Origin: Rhodeus uyekii | Taxonomy: Eukaryota > Chordata > Actinopteri > Cypriniformes > Acheilognathidae | Direction of reading: 5' to 3' | Assembly (NCBI GenBank): GCA_037043235.1 | Contig: JAWRVZ010000053.1 | Span: forward strand, 930,001 to 994,000 | DNA: 64,000 nucleotides | In this document: piece after piece, positions 12,905-25,376 of the stretch | How the letters are laid out: each line of letters opens with the position of its first letter | Position numbering within the stretch: position 1 is the stretch's first letter | Program-made: the position numbers and the translations under genes | The notes under the pieces: model-generated | Database searches by the model: none | The model's input: the letters and a program-made list of their open reading frames with translations, nothing else | Told to the model about the DNA's origin: nothing

Positions 12905-13165
12905 TGTCACAGTCCTGTCGTGTCACTTCATACTTCCTGTTTCCTTCCGTGTGCTTCCTGTGTCATTTCTTTCACCTGTTGTCTCAATCATTTTCTCGTT
13001 AGTCTTGTCACCTGTCCCTAATCTCCTCCTCTATATAAACCCTCATGTGTGCCTTTTTGTTTATACATTTAAAGTTTTTTGTTTTGTTTCAATAGAGACT
13101 TTTCTGTTGAAACCTGCTCTCCCTCGCCTTCATCATCCCAAAGCACAACAACGCTTACAAAACAA
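12905..13165 (+). mobile_element. LTR-like stretch, copy 1
   Basis: Begins CTGTCACAGTCCTGTCGTG and runs through CACCTGTTGTCTCAATC and a TATATAAACC box (about 13032-13041) to a 3' part ending near the CAACAACGCTTACAAAAC text. Order and style fit a teleost gypsy-type LTR with a TATA-like promoter. A polypurine tract (14766-14780) lies downstream, as in an internal region ending before a 3' LTR. Confidence 0.5.
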
Positions 13166-13194
13166 CTGACAAGGATTGAGTCACTGGAAAAGAC

Positions 13195-13480
13195 CTTTTA
13201 ACGCTGGAAGAATGGATTATTCACAGCATTTCATTGCCATCGCCAGAAAAAAACTCCAATTTCATCCAGTATGCTCTATATGCTGTTCTGGATCGGAGCA
13301 AACTATCACCATCCGAGGGACATCCCAGATACCACTGGACTGAGCTGGCAGGAAGCCATTATTAGGTGCCTGGAGAGCTTCTACCCCTGATCCAGACAGC
13401 AAACACAGCAAACCACCTCGTCACTGTTACCAGCACGTCAGTCAGCCCCAATGCCTGCTCCTCGCCTATCTGCACCAGCA
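13195..13480 (+). pseudogene. gag-like remnant of a non-autonomous LTR element, copy 1
   Basis: The frame reads LLFWIGANYHH-type text, then TTGLSWQEAIIRCLESFYP with interrupting stops. A related version (LLFWIGANDHH, EALIRCLVS) occurs at about 40080-40190, so both belong to one family. I know this text from many teleost 'hypothetical proteins' with long proline-rich tails. No pol gene follows. The minisatellite occupies the place of the proline-rich tail. Confidence 0.5.
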
Positions 13481-13639
13481 CCCGTTGAATGACAGCCTGG
13501 ACCAGCTTCTGCCACTCGTCAGCCTGTGTCAGCACCCACTGCTCTCCAGCCCACTCCAGCGCCTGCTACAAGCCAGCCTGCACCTGCACCTTATTTCGCT
13601 GCTCCCGCTGCTCTCCAGTCAGCACCAACAAGTGCTCTA

Positions 13640-14434
13640 AACCTGAGCTCCATGAACTGTGCTGCAAACCCGGGCTCCATGAACTGTGCCCCGAACCTGA
13701 GCTCCATGATCTTGGCCCCAAACCCAAGCTCCATGATCTGTGCCCCAAACCCAAGCTCCATGATCTGTGCCCCAAACCCAAGCTCCATGATCTGTTCCCC
13801 AAACCCAAGCTCCATGATCTGTGCCCCAAACCCAAGCTCCATGATCTGTGCCCCAAAACCAAGCTCCATGATCTGTGCCCCAAACCCAAGCTCCATGATC
13901 TGTGCCCCAAAACCAAGCTCCATGATCTGTGCCCCAAACCCAAGCTCCATGATCTGTGCTGCAAACCCGGGCTCCATGAACTGTGCTGCAAACCCGGGCT
14001 CCATGAACTGTGCCCCGAACCCGAGCTCCATGATCTGTGCCCCAAACCCAAGCTCCATGAACTGTTCTCCAAACCCAAGCTCCATGAACTGTGCCGCAAA
14101 CCCGGGCTCCATGAACTGTGCCGCAAACCCGGGCTCCATGAACTGTGCCCCGAACCTGAGCTCCATGATCTTGGCCCCAAACCCAAGCTCCATGAACTGT
14201 GCCCCAAACCCAAGCTCCATGATCTGTGCCCCAAACCCAAGCTCCATGAACTGTTCTCCAAACCCAAGCTCCATGAACTGTGCCGCAAACCCGGGCTCCA
14301 TGAACTGTGCCGCAAACCCGGGCTCCATGAACTGTACTGGAAATCCGAGCCCCATGATCTTTGCACCAAACCCAAGCTCCATGAACTGTGCCCCAAACCC
14401 AAGCTCCATGATCTGTGCCCCAAATCCAAGCTCC
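13640..14434 (+). repeat. 27-bp minisatellite, ~29 units, copy 1
   Basis: The unit AAGCTCCATGATCTGTGCCC plus CAAACCC is repeated about 29 times. Variants occur, such as GGGCTCCATGAACTGTGCTG. Because 27 is a multiple of 3 and the unit lacks stops in most frames, five of the six frames stay open for 269-421 codons, with 9-residue repeats such as KLHDLCPKP (+) or SWSLGLGHR (-). That pattern is expected from the repeat itself and is not evidence of coding. Variant units come in higher-order runs, for example paired GGGCTCC units. Confidence 0.95.
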
Positions 14435-14765
14435 TCGCCCTAGCACTACCTAAGCCTGCTTCGCTGGACCTTGCTGGACTCCCATGCCCTGGAAGGGTGC
14501 ACCGCCCAAGCTCCCTGTGCTCCTGGAGCCGCCATGCCAGTCAGCGCCACCCAGGCTGTCTGTGCTCCTGGCATCACCCTGGAGACCACTCTGCCCCCCC
14601 CCCCCCCCCCAAGAGACTTTTCTGTCAAACCTGGTCTCCCTCGCCATCATCATCATCATCATCATCACCACAAGGATGCTTACAACTGCTTTACTTTCAT
14701 TTTGTGTTTTTTAAATATTGTGTTGAAATCTTTAAACCTTCTTCCCTGAATTAATAACTTTGCTA

Positions 14766-14780
14766 CAGGGAGGTAATGTC
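14766..14780 (+). other. polypurine tract and start of 3' LTR-like sequence
   Basis: CAGGGAGGTAATGTCAAG places a purine run directly before TGTCA, the usual start of these LTRs. The repeat in copy 2 lies near 17488-17502. It supports reading the unit as the 3' end of an LTR element's internal region. Confidence 0.45.
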
Positions 14781-15626
14781 AAGTACAAGTAGTGTTCCAA
14801 TAAAGCAGTATCCATTTATGATTTTAATAAATATAATCATTTACACGGAATATGTTTTATTATTGCATTCTGTTTGAAAATATACTAAAATACAGTGAGG
14901 TGCAAATCATATCTGCTACTATTTACAATAAGTTTAAAACCATCTAACTAATATTTAAACTAGGTTCAAGGAAAATACTGCCATTTGCACGTAGCGTAAA
15001 TATCATCTATTACCTAATGTTTTCGGGGCAGGAAACCACTTATAAGACTATTGGTATATGTAGAGTTTAGGTAAAACATAAAATATAGCAATGATAATAA
15101 TAACTGTAATCATAAACAAAGAAGATTCAGCAGTTTCTAGGTGGCAAGTGTCTATTAAATACAGGAATCTGATCTAGTTTAAGGTGATTAGAAGAGTTTA
15201 GAGAAGAGAACAGGTACTTATAGTACATTATAGCAGTGGTCCCCAACCCCCGGTCCGCGGATGAAATGGTACCGGGCTGCGGATCGAATTCATGCCGAAT
15301 TCGTCCGTGAGCGACTACAAGCGGCTGTGGCGCTGTAGCTTTGGCGGTGAGGAGGTGTGTTTCAACAAACGCGTGGTCCCCCCCCTCCCCCGTCATCAAC
15401 AATCGCGCGGACCCCCCACCCATCAACAATCGCGCACCCCCCCCCCCCCCCCCCGTCAACAATCGCGTACACCCCCCTTTCTGTTTTGTCTTTTTGTACA
15501 AGTGCTAAATGCACAGTTTTTGTTTTTTTTTGTAACAAGCAGCTTTCAAGAAATGTGTCTTAGCAATCGAGAAAAACTGTAAATGTTTTTTTATGTGCTA
15601 AATCAGTTTGTTTTTAAGACCATACC

Positions 15627-15887
15627 TGTCACAGTCCTGTCGTGTCACTTCACACTTCCTGTTTCCTTCCGTGTGCTTCCTGTGTCATTTCTTTCACCTG
15701 TTGTCTCAATCATTTTCTCGTTAGTCTTGTCACCTGTCCCTAATCTCCTCCTCTATATAAACCCTCATGTGTGCCTTTTTGTTTATACATTTAAAGTTTT
15801 TTGTTTTGTTTCAATAGAGACTTTTCTGTTGAAACCTGCTCTCCCTCGCCTTCATCATCCCAAAGCACAACAACGCTTACAAAACAA
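15627..15887 (+). mobile_element. LTR-like stretch, copy 2
   Basis: Second copy of 12905-13165 within the tandem duplication, differing by isolated bases (for example CACACTTCC instead of CATACTTCC). Confidence 0.5.
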
Positions 15888-15916
15888 CTGACAAGGATTG
15901 AGTCACTGGAAAAGAC

Positions 15917-16202
15917 CTTTTAACGCTGGAAGAATGGATTATTCACAGCATTTCATTGCCATCGCCAGAAAAAAACTCCAATTTCATCCAGTATGCTCTA
16001 TATGCTGTTCTGGATCGGAGCAAACTATCACCATCCGAGGGACATCCCAGATACCACTGGACTGAGCTGGCAGGAAGCCATTATTAGGTGCCTGGAGAGC
16101 TTCTACCCCTGATCCAGACAGCAAACACAGCAAACCACCTCGTCACTGTTACCAGCACGTCAGTCAGCCCCAACGCCTGCTCCTCGCCTATCTGCACCAG
16201 CA
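15917..16202 (+). pseudogene. gag-like remnant, copy 2
   Basis: Second copy of 13195-13480 with the same stops, so the decay preceded the duplication. Confidence 0.5.
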
Positions 16203-16361
16203 CCCGTTGAATGACAGCCTGGACCAGCTTCTGCCACTCGTCAGCCTGTGTCAGCACCCACTGCTCTCCAGCCCACTCCAGCGCCTGCTACAAGCCAGCC
16301 TGCACCTGCACCTTATTTCGCTGCTCCCGCTGCTCTCCAGTCAGCACCAACAAGTGCTCTA

Positions 16362-17156
16362 AACCTGAGCTCCATGAACTGTGCTGCAAACCCGGGCTCC
16401 ATGAACTGTGCCCCGAACCTGAGCTCCATGATCTTGGCCCCAAACCCAAGCTCCATGATCTGTGCCCCAAACCCAAGCTCCATGATCTGTGCCCCAAACC
16501 CAAGCTCCATGATCTGTGCCCCAAACCCAAGCTCCATGATCTGTGCCCCAAACCCAAGCTCCATGATCTGTGCCCCAAAACCAAGCTCCATGATCTGTGC
16601 CCCAAACCCAAGCTCCATGATCTGTGCCCCAAAACCAAGCTCCATGATCTGTGCCCCAAACCCAAGCTCCATGATCTGTGCTGCAAACCCGGGCTCCATG
16701 AACTGTGCTGCAAACCCGGGCTCCATGAACTGTGCCCCGAACCCGAGCTCCATGATCTGTGCCCCAAACCCAAGCTCCATGAACTGTTCTCCAAACCCAA
16801 GCTCCATGAACTGTGCCGCAAACCCGGGCTCCATGAACTGTGCCGCAAACCCGGGCTCCATGAACTGTGCCCCGAACCTGAGCTCCATGATCTTGGCCCC
16901 AAACCCAAGCTCCATGAACTGTGCCCCAAACCCAAGCTCCATGATCTGTGCCCCAAACCCAAGCTCCATGAACTGTTCTCCAAACCCAAGCTCCATGAAC
17001 TGTGCCGCAAACCCGGGCTCCATGAACTGTGCCGCAAACCCGGGCTCCATGAACTGTACTGGAAATCCGAGCCCCATGATCTTTGCACCAAACCCAAGCT
17101 CCATGAACTGTGCCCCAAACCCAAGCTCCATGATCTGTGCCCCAAATCCAAGCTCC
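16362..17156 (+). repeat. 27-bp minisatellite, ~29 units, copy 2
   Basis: Unit order matches copy 1 almost exactly, with the same length. The one clear change I noticed is a TTCC to TGCC switch in an early unit (about 16517). Identical unit order shows that the array was duplicated as a block and has not yet changed length independently. Confidence 0.95.
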
Positions 17157-17921
17157 TCGCCCTAGCACTACCTAAGCCTGCTTCGCTGGACCTTGCTGGA
17201 CTCCCATGCCCTGGAAGGGTGCACCGCCCAAGCTCCCTGTGCTCCTGGAGCCGCCATGCCAGTCAGCGCCACCCAGGCTGTCTGTGCTCCTGGCATCACC
17301 CTGGAGACCACTCTGCCCCCCCCCCCCCCCCCCAAGAGACTTTTCTGTCAAACCTGGTCTCCCTCGCCATCATCATCATCATCATCATCACCACAAGGAT
17401 GCTTACAACTGCTTTACTTTCATTTTGTGTTTTTTAAATATTGTGTTGAAATCTTTAAACCTTCTTCCCTGAATTAATAACTTTGCTACAGGGAGGTAAT
17501 GTCAAGTACAAGTAGTGTTCCAATAAAGCAGTATCCATTTATGATTTTAATAAATATAATCATTTACACGGAATATGTTTTATTATTGCATTCTGTTTGA
17601 AAATATACTAAAATACAGTGAGGTGCAAATCATATCTGCTACTATTTACAATAAGTTTAAAACCATCTAACTAATATTTAAACTAGGTTCAAGGAAAATA
17701 CTGCCATTTGCACGTAGCGTAAATATCATCTATTACCTAATGTTTTCGGGGCAGGAAACCACTTATAAGACTATTGGTATATGTAGAGTTTAGGTAAAAC
17801 ATAAAATATAGCAATGATAATAATAACTGTAATCATAAACAAAGAAGATTCAGCAGTTTCTAGGTGGCAAGTGTCTATTAAATACAGGAATCTGATCTAG
17901 TTTAAGGTGATTAGAAGAGTT

Positions 17922-20900
17922 CAGGCTTGGTGGATGAGCTCTAAGATAAGCCACAGTCAGCCCCGATTGAGCCTTTTTGGCATGATCAGAAGAGAACTCA
18001 CACACACCAGCAGTCTTAATCGTCTTAAGTCCTGACATTTACATCAAGATTATATTGTAATGTCTCACTTCAATGCACCCCGAAGACTAGAATTGTGCTT
18101 TGTTCCATGTATCCTGTTCTGTACGATTATACACTCCTGCTTGAGCATCTATGTAATCCACATTTCTTCTCGAATTTTGAAATACCTGCTCATTTTTCCA
18201 TGAAGTTATGTTTTCAGAAACTCCCTCCCCACTCTGTAATCAGTCCACTCCTGCTGCACTCCAGGTTTTTTTTTTTTTGCATTGCATTGCATTGCTCACT
18301 CCACATGTATGTCCAATAAAGAGTAGAAGATCTCAATAATAGCATTTAAAAAAAGTTTATTTTGATTTTACTTCTCTTGCTGCCTCTTTTTTTTCCTTTT
18401 GAATATAAGTCAATAACTTACAAACCCATTTTTGAGCCATTCTAGCCCATGCCACAGTCACTCTAGCTGTAATTGAATTAAATCCCTATGAAAGGAAACT
18501 CCACACTATAATTTAATACATACATCTGCGCCTCATGCACCTCTTCCCCACAGGCTTCATACCTCATTCTGTCAGATTCTTTACAAATACTTGATCTGTA
18601 CTAACATCACAGTTTGATCCTTATGATTATTTTAATAGGCCGCATCAGCATGGCAGGGTTTTTGAGGCAGCGAGAGGGATAATTTGCGCACAGTTTTTAT
18701 GAAATATTGAGACCGGGCCAGTGAGTACATGCTTTTAACACCATTTGCAACATGTTTGGGGTGACCTTAGGCAACACTGTCAGCGAATTCACTTCCATTT
18801 TTAGAAAGGGAAGATAGAAAGGGCGCTTTCCCCAGCGACTGCTCCACTTTACTCTAGATTAGGCTCTGTGACAGCTGCCTCACAAGTGCGGAGATGGGGA
18901 ACGACACTGGAAGCCATTCTTTGAAATATTGATCAACAGGGTTAAATATTTCCCCATTGCTCGTGCTATAAATGGACCTAAACCAGCGAGTGATGCTCTG
19001 CTTCCGGCCCCTTGCGTAAAACCTTTAGCTCACAGTCTATCCACTCCTGTTTCTCGGTTCCCCTGCCTGTCCTTACAGCAAATCTGGACTTTATTTAAGT
19101 GCGCCCTCTGTATTCAGCCGAATTGAATACTGCATGAGCTCTGTTTCACATGGGCTCCTTAAGTCACTTGTTGCATTTCTTAAAGAACATCATGTTCTTT
19201 AGGCGCACAGCGGGAGGGCCGCGATTTGACAGAGACCCAAACTGTCTCCAGGTTTGGTAAATTTGTGTCTTTCTCAGAACTTTTTTTATGTTGCCTGGTC
19301 TGTCAAAATGTTAAAATGGTAGCTGCGGGTTTTAATGATGACTGCTAACAGGTCACATTATTAACACATTATTTAGCGAAGACAGAACCACATTTCTTCA
19401 AGTTAAGTTTTTTTGCAAGTGTTTATTTCCTCTTCTGCAAGAACTATAAGAAAATATTTATCTCACCCACACAAAAGGATATCAGCGAGTATATGAAATG
19501 AATGGTGTTCATCTAAAAAGAGAGGATCAAAAGCGGTCCATCTTCTTGAAGAAAAAAATGATAATTGTCCATATGAAAACTGATAACTGGTGAACCTGAT
19601 AACTGGTGAACCTTGTTTTACGGCCTACCAAGCCCTGTTTTGTATAATGCAGCAGATTATATGCTCATTTTTGAGATCCTCGTAGATCTGTTGCTTCTAT
19701 TTTTGCAGGTGAATGTCCTTAGTGAGATCATCAGGTTTTGTAGCTGCTAATCATCATTCATTTTGACAACTAAATATGCTTGTTACTGCTCTGGCTAAAA
19801 ATGATGTAGAAAGACATCTATTTTCTTTAAGAAGAAAGTAAACATAAAATACAGATGATATATGTCCCAGATTTTCATCCCCACATATTTGAAGCTTAAT
19901 GAAAAGGATAAAGAAGGTAATGCCAGTGCGCAAGGTACGGAGGTTTATCTTTGTTCCTTTCAAGAGCAATTTCACCCTTGATTGCACTAAAATGCCTAAA
20001 ATACCTAAAATACCAAATAATGTGCCAAAAGGCTCTAATATCAGAAAACAGGCCTTTATCACAAACTCGGCCACATATTTTCATGCATCTATCTGGTGTT
20101 TTGCAGAGGTTAGCATGCAGTCGGCCGGGATAACGGGGCCTCCCACCATCTCACCACATTCTGACATATTTAAATACAGTCTTTGAAAATGTTTACGCAT
20201 GGTCATCCTGAAAATCAAGTGTTCTATGCCCCTTGATTTACCTCTAAGCTCCGACCCTCTCACAGTGACCCTGGGCTCTACAGCTTTGATCAAAGTTATC
20301 TCCACTAAATGAGTTAAATTGCTACATCATCAACCAGCCTTCAAAACTTCTAAAGAGTATAATTAGCAATTCCAACATTAATAACATAAAAAGTAGAAGC
20401 AACCTTACCCTTTAATCTTATGTCCCACAATCGTTTCTCTTTTTTCTTTTCCTTCTCCTCTTGTCCTCTCTTTCTTCGTCCATTTTTTTTCAGTGACTGA
20501 CCGAAACAAGCCACAAGCCATGTTTTATGGTAGGACTATATTAGATATGAGCATCTGAGCCATTTTTCAAAGTTGTAAATAAACCAAAGAATATTGTTTA
20601 GAAATATAAAATACTATAACTCAGTGTGTTTTTTTTTTTCGTATTTGTGAAATTTAAGAGTAATTTCTAAGTGAAATTTTTTAAAGTAAATACTACAGCA
20701 TTTATTTTTAGTGCAGTGACAGTAAAGGGCTTTTGAAACAACACAGAAAAAAACATATTTGTCTTGCGTAAAAGAATTGAAGAGAAATGGTATGATATAT
20801 AAATATAGCCTCTGTTACCCATTAAAATCACTATTTCATCTTAAATGCACACATTGCAGTGGCAAAAAGGAAAGCAAAAACTGAAGCAAAATGCAAAACT

Positions 20901-21859
20901 TATTTGCAATGCCGTCTTTGAAAGAAAATGTTTGTTCCTTCAGTCAAATGCCATATTTACATACAAATGAATGTTCCTCTTTTTGTGGCCACCTGATGCA
21001 ACATCAGACAAGATAGGTTGGTATTATTGGGATCTAGTGAATAGACCATTCATCTCTATGTGGTTTCCCAAAGATATGTTTGAGTTAGAAATTATATGAC
21101 ATGAGACTGAAATGACTAAAAACATCAAACCTTCTGAAACAAAAAGCAATCCACAGAAACAACAGAACAAAGCCAACTCAAAGAAGACATGCTTCCTCCT
21201 TTTTCAGTGTGCCGTTTTTTTTTCTCTCCATATTATTGCTTTTGCACAGGATGCAAACAAATATTAATTCAAGCCTTGTGCAACTGTATGCTTAGATTAA
21301 TATTTTGTCAGTATGTTAGAAGTGAATCCATTGGTCTCAATGGCTGTAGATTCGATACACACTAATCAGTTACACTTCCAGCCTTTTGTTAAGAAAAATG
21401 GCTAGAGCCCGAGGCTAATTCTGCTTGCAGACAGAAGTTCAGCAAGCCGTGCACAGACCTGCCATGCAATCATTCCACAAATTTTTCCTCCTGTTTTCTA
21501 CGTCTGTCTGAAACCGTGCACCACTTTCTGTATGTCTAAAATCAAATATATATTTCAACCCATTTCGTTTTGGAATCTGACAAGCTTTGAAAGATCAGTA
21601 ACAGCAGATCGAGTAAAATATGTTTGTAGTGAAGGAGAGTGAGGATCACTCCATTTGTAATATGTATTCATGGCTCCTTCAGCCACAAACATTTGGTCGT
21701 TCTATCATTACCTACAGGTGGGTTAGCATGGAATGTTCTTAACTTTCCCTCCTAAATCAAGCCGCCCATTTGAACCCTGATTCATTGTGGAGCTGCATGA
21801 TGATATGTGTCACATCAAACCCTCTCTTAAGCTTCATAAACTTACACTACACTACACCT
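17922..21859. other. intergenic DNA, no gene recognised
   Basis: Mixed AT-rich sequence. There is a T run at 18267-18278, GCATT repeated three times after it, and a direct 16-bp repeat TGATAACTGGTGAACC near 19580-19612. Blocks at 18630-19130 and 20080-20300 have balanced composition and no repeat signature, so they could hold conserved non-coding sequence, but that needs comparison with other fish. Confidence 0.45.
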
Positions 21860-21866
21860 CCCCCCC

Positions 21867-21897
<31 letters not shown>

Positions 21898-21903
21898 AAA
21901 AAA
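21860..21903. repeat. poly-C/poly-A tract
   Basis: About 28 C followed by about 16 A. Long C runs can form G-quadruplexes on the opposite strand and are prone to length error in sequencing. Confidence 0.95.
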
Positions 21904-24070
21904 CAGGAGCGAGATGGAGAGAAAAGGGGGAAGAGAGAGGAGAGGGCAAATTTGAACATGTCTTAGGGGGAGTGCCAATGCCTCTCTGCACTTTAATGTT
22001 ATAACCTGCCTGATCTTAAATGTTTATCCTTACATCAAAAAGTAATACAGACTATAAGTGCCGCAAATGCCATCTTAGGCTTTAGAAACAAAACCAGCAT
22101 TAGTAAATTATTTATGACCTTTATATTTGAAGAAACTCAATGATATTTTACTCTTACTTTGGGGCTTGTCTTCATTTTGTCTTCATTTACTCAACCTTAC
22201 ATCATTCACATCTGTATTTCTTCAGTGGAACTGTTTCAAATGTGTGTGTTTTTCATACAATGAAAGTCCAGTTCTTTAAAAAATTAAAATGCATCCATTT
22301 TAAAATATCTTTTAAAGCTTCTTTAAAAATATCTAAATAAGACACAGGTTAAGAACGACGTGAGGGTGAGTAAATGACTAATGAATGACTAGTAAATGAG
22401 TAAATAAATCTGTTTTATTGAGGTCTTGCGTGTGTTTTAGTGTGATAAAATGGGATAAAACATAAAGAGATATTTCAGGCCTTCTCTCTTGCAGTAAGTG
22501 CCAATTAGATTACCTATGCTTTTTGAAACAATGTATGAGGGCCAGCTGCATCTCTTAGGGTTATGACATAAGGGTATTCTTTTACACAGACAAACAGAGC
22601 ACAAAGGAGCTGAATACATTAGCTTGAAGGCGTTACAAACAGACTGTGACACAGGTATATGCTTCATCCTCAGGTGTCAACCACAACTAAGCGTAGATAC
22701 CTCCCGTGTCCTTTTGACTGATGGGATACACTTAGTCTTAATTGACATTTTTGCATTTTGACTAGAGGGCTAGGCAGTGAAGTCACCTCTGGGATTTTAT
22801 TACAGTGGAGAAATCCCGCCCACAACTCCTTCAATACCTCTGCAGGTTTCATTGTCTGGTGGTTTGGACACATGGAAATGACTGTTATTAGCTGTTCAGA
22901 TGATGTGGTAAAAAAAAAGGAAAGCCTCTCCACCCCTGAAACCATTACAGACCAAGTGGCTACCAATGATAGCTAATTGTCCAATCTTATTCTAAGAGGG
23001 AACTCTGCCTTTTTAGGTTCTCTCTCTGTTCTCTTCTGCCAGCTCGGCGGTTGAACATAAAGACGAGTGAGTCATTGAGCATTCTTTGGATGTTCAGTAA
23101 GAAACAGACAGTAATGACACGCTGCATGCATGAGAGCGTAATAAAACCAAAACACGAAGAAAAAAAGGAGAGGCTGTGTGAAACGTGATTAGGAGAGGAG
23201 AATGGGGACGCCCTTTGTAGATTTTAATCTGTGGTAAACGAATTGGAAAACAACTGGTAAGGCATCCCACAAAGCATACCATGTTCTGGCATTCCTATTT
23301 CTCTCTGAATATTACAGTTTACCCAAATTTTTCACTAGTGCAAGAGGAAAAACGTTACATGGACAGGAATGTGTTTAATTACGGAGAGCTTGAAGTGTGT
23401 GCCAGAAACGAGCGGAAACAGCATGAGGGGCTACAGAATAGGAGTGTGAGTGATGGATGTGTGGGGCTTCCCACACTGAAAAAAAAACATTAGTCAGTGA
23501 GGTTATTACTAAATTAAAGGAAATGTGTAGATGAAGCAATACGGATTATATCGGCTACAAGTGAGTGAGTAAATAGGACAGTGAGTGACTATTCATAAAG
23601 ATGTTGAATGAGTAAATAGGTACAGACGTCAATGAGACTCTCTCTGTCTCCACCGTGCATCTAATAAATTATAAATTCCAGAATGTTGGGCAAGTTTACT
23701 GCAACAACGAAGCAACACACATCCTAGTAAGCACTCATTGTTGTAGTTGTAAACATGATGGCTTTCTTCTTCCATGAGGGGGTTTGACATCATGACGGCT
23801 TCGTTTCCAGGCAGACCATTAATGAACGATATTTATCCCAGAAATCTTGTAGAAATCAACAAAACAAATGGCGACTTCAAAACTCCTGAAGTGTTTTCCA
23901 TTTTGTTTGCCATGTCCATCAGATGTTCAGCCAATGGTCCATGGGTGTGATGAATGAGGCTGAGACAAGGCTAACTCTGACACACAAATTTGCTTCAATA
24001 AAGAGAGTAAATGAGAGTAAATGAAGTAAATACATCCACTTATGTACTGACCCATGTATTTACTTGATAA
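21904..24070. other. intergenic DNA, no gene recognised
   Basis: No coding or mobile-element signature. Short GAGT/AATG-type simple repeats occur at 22350-22410 and 23560-23620. The 22680-22980 block has balanced composition and may merit a conservation check. Confidence 0.45.
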
Positions 24071-24680
24071 GATTCAAGATTCAAGTGTTTTATTTGTCAC
24101 ATACACAGTTATATACAGAATATACAATTGGCAGTGAAATGTAAACAGGTCCGCTCCATGGACAGTGAAAATTAATAGTTATGAAAACTTACAATTTAAA
24201 AACTTTACAAAACTTTACAAAAGACACAAAGAAAATTATTATGAAAAAGGATAAAAAGTACTATATATACGTAGAATTATAAATAAATCAAGTAAAAAAT
24301 AAAAAGTGGAATAAAATAAGTGAAATAAGCTGTGCAGTAGGTAAAACGGTAGACTATATAAATAAGTTTGTTAACAGAAATGTACAAAGAATAATTATGT
24401 ACAGACAGGTTTATAACAGGTTGTTACACAATAACAATGAGAACAGAAAGTGCAATGTCAGTATAATGTCAGTATGTGGATGTTTATCCTGGAGTGAGGT
24501 GAAGTCACGTGATGTTAGTGACTGAGTTCAGGAGTCTGATGGCCTGGGGGAAGAAACTCTCAGTTTTGGCCATCAGGCTTTGGAAGCGCTTACCAGATGG
24601 CAGCCGGGTGAAATGAGGTTTGCAGGGTGATTAGTGTCCTTGATGATTTTAGTAGCTCTACCTCTGCAGCGTTTCTAAGT
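24071..24680 (-). mobile_element. LINE 3' end (Rex/CR1-like), antisense
   Basis: Read on the minus strand, 24650-24500 encodes HFTRLPSGKRFQSL, MAKTESFFPQAIRLLNS. This is the C-terminal tail seen after the reverse transcriptase of many fish LINEs, and a stop follows. The fragment ends at 24071 with a duplicated heptamer GATTCAA, the short-repeat tail expected at a LINE 3' end. The reverse transcriptase core is missing, a typical 5' truncation. The exact clade is uncertain. Confidence 0.65.
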
Positions 24681-25313
24681 CATTCATTAATTCATTAAAT
24701 CAGTGAGTGAAGGAATGAGCGGTAGTGAAATGGATGAGAAACTGAATGAAAATCAATGAAGTGAATGGAAGTATGAATGGATGAATGAACAAATGAATCA
24801 GTTAATGAATGTAGGAGTGAATGCTTGAGACAGTTAAACTCTGTTCACACTAAGTACAATAGCTATAATGATAACTTTATTAGTGCCAACAGCAAAACCA
24901 CCAATATAACCTTATTATAAGCTTGCATGTAGTTATGTCATCTGCTGCTTTAAAGTGCCTATATTATGCTTATTTACAAGTTCATAATATTCTTTTAGTA
25001 GAATAGATTTACATGTTTTAATGTTTAAAATACATTGTGCATGGAGAAATCACTTGCCTACCTATTCTTTGAGGGTGGGCCAAAACAGCCAGTAAGCAAA
25101 TGTATGACATGGTGACATAACAGCTAAGTCACGAAAACAAATGGCATGATTGAAAGCATAAACAGGTGTTTTCTGTTATAAAGATTAACACCCATTGCCA
25201 TGGACATTGTGCTTTTTAACTTTGCAGATTCTAGATATTTACATCCGCAAACAGCTATATTACACACTAAAAGAAAGGCAAAATAATAATAAAAAATGCA
25301 TAATAGGTGCCCT
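24681..25313. other. degenerate (GAAT)n-rich DNA, otherwise unassigned
   Basis: 24680-24830 is a degenerate GAAT/GAGT simple repeat. The rest shows no gene or terminal repeat. Confidence 0.6.
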
Positions 25314-25376
25314 TTGAATGAATGAATGAGTGAGTGAATGCATGAGTGAGTGAGTGAGTGAGTGAGTGAAATGAGT
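25314..25376. repeat. (GAAT)n-(GAGT)n microsatellite
   Basis: GAAT units followed by about ten GAGT units with two variants. Confidence 0.9.

Larger units (their letters stand above)
12481..15199 (+). repeat. 2.72-kb tandem duplication, copy 1
   Basis: Bases 12481 onward match 15200 onward with an offset of 2719-2722, changing only at poly-C/poly-T length differences and a few substitutions. Examples are CTGTTCCCC at about 13795 against CTGTGCCCC at about 16517, and ATGCC at about 13450 against ACGCC at about 16173. Copy 1 begins inside the transposase relic that continues leftward from 12480, so its left edge is the ancestral arrangement. It contains a hAT-like terminus, an LTR-like stretch, a gag-like remnant, the 27-bp minisatellite and about 430 bp of unassigned AT-rich sequence. 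Confidence 0.95.
15200..17921 (+). repeat. 2.72-kb tandem duplication, copy 2
   Basis: Direct repeat of 12481-15199. The junction at about 15196-15200 joins GATTAGAAGAGTT, whose native continuation is seen at 17911-17930, to TTTAGAGAAGAGAACAGG, whose native left flank is the transposase relic at 12478. The two flanks share TT at the join. The few differences between copies indicate a recent duplication, or gene conversion. Confidence 0.95.

Noticed and set aside
13640..14434. CRISPR-like array
   Set aside because: The 27-bp units are directly contiguous with no unique spacers, and the genome is eukaryotic.
14640..14670. Poly-histidine coding tract
   Set aside because: A (CAT/ATC)n simple repeat inside the LTR-relic tail, with no supporting gene.
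13489..14754. 421-codon open frame (and four more long frames on both strands) over the minisatellite
   Set aside because: Openness is forced by the 27-bp unit. Five frames cannot all be coding, and no start context, domain or codon signal favours one.
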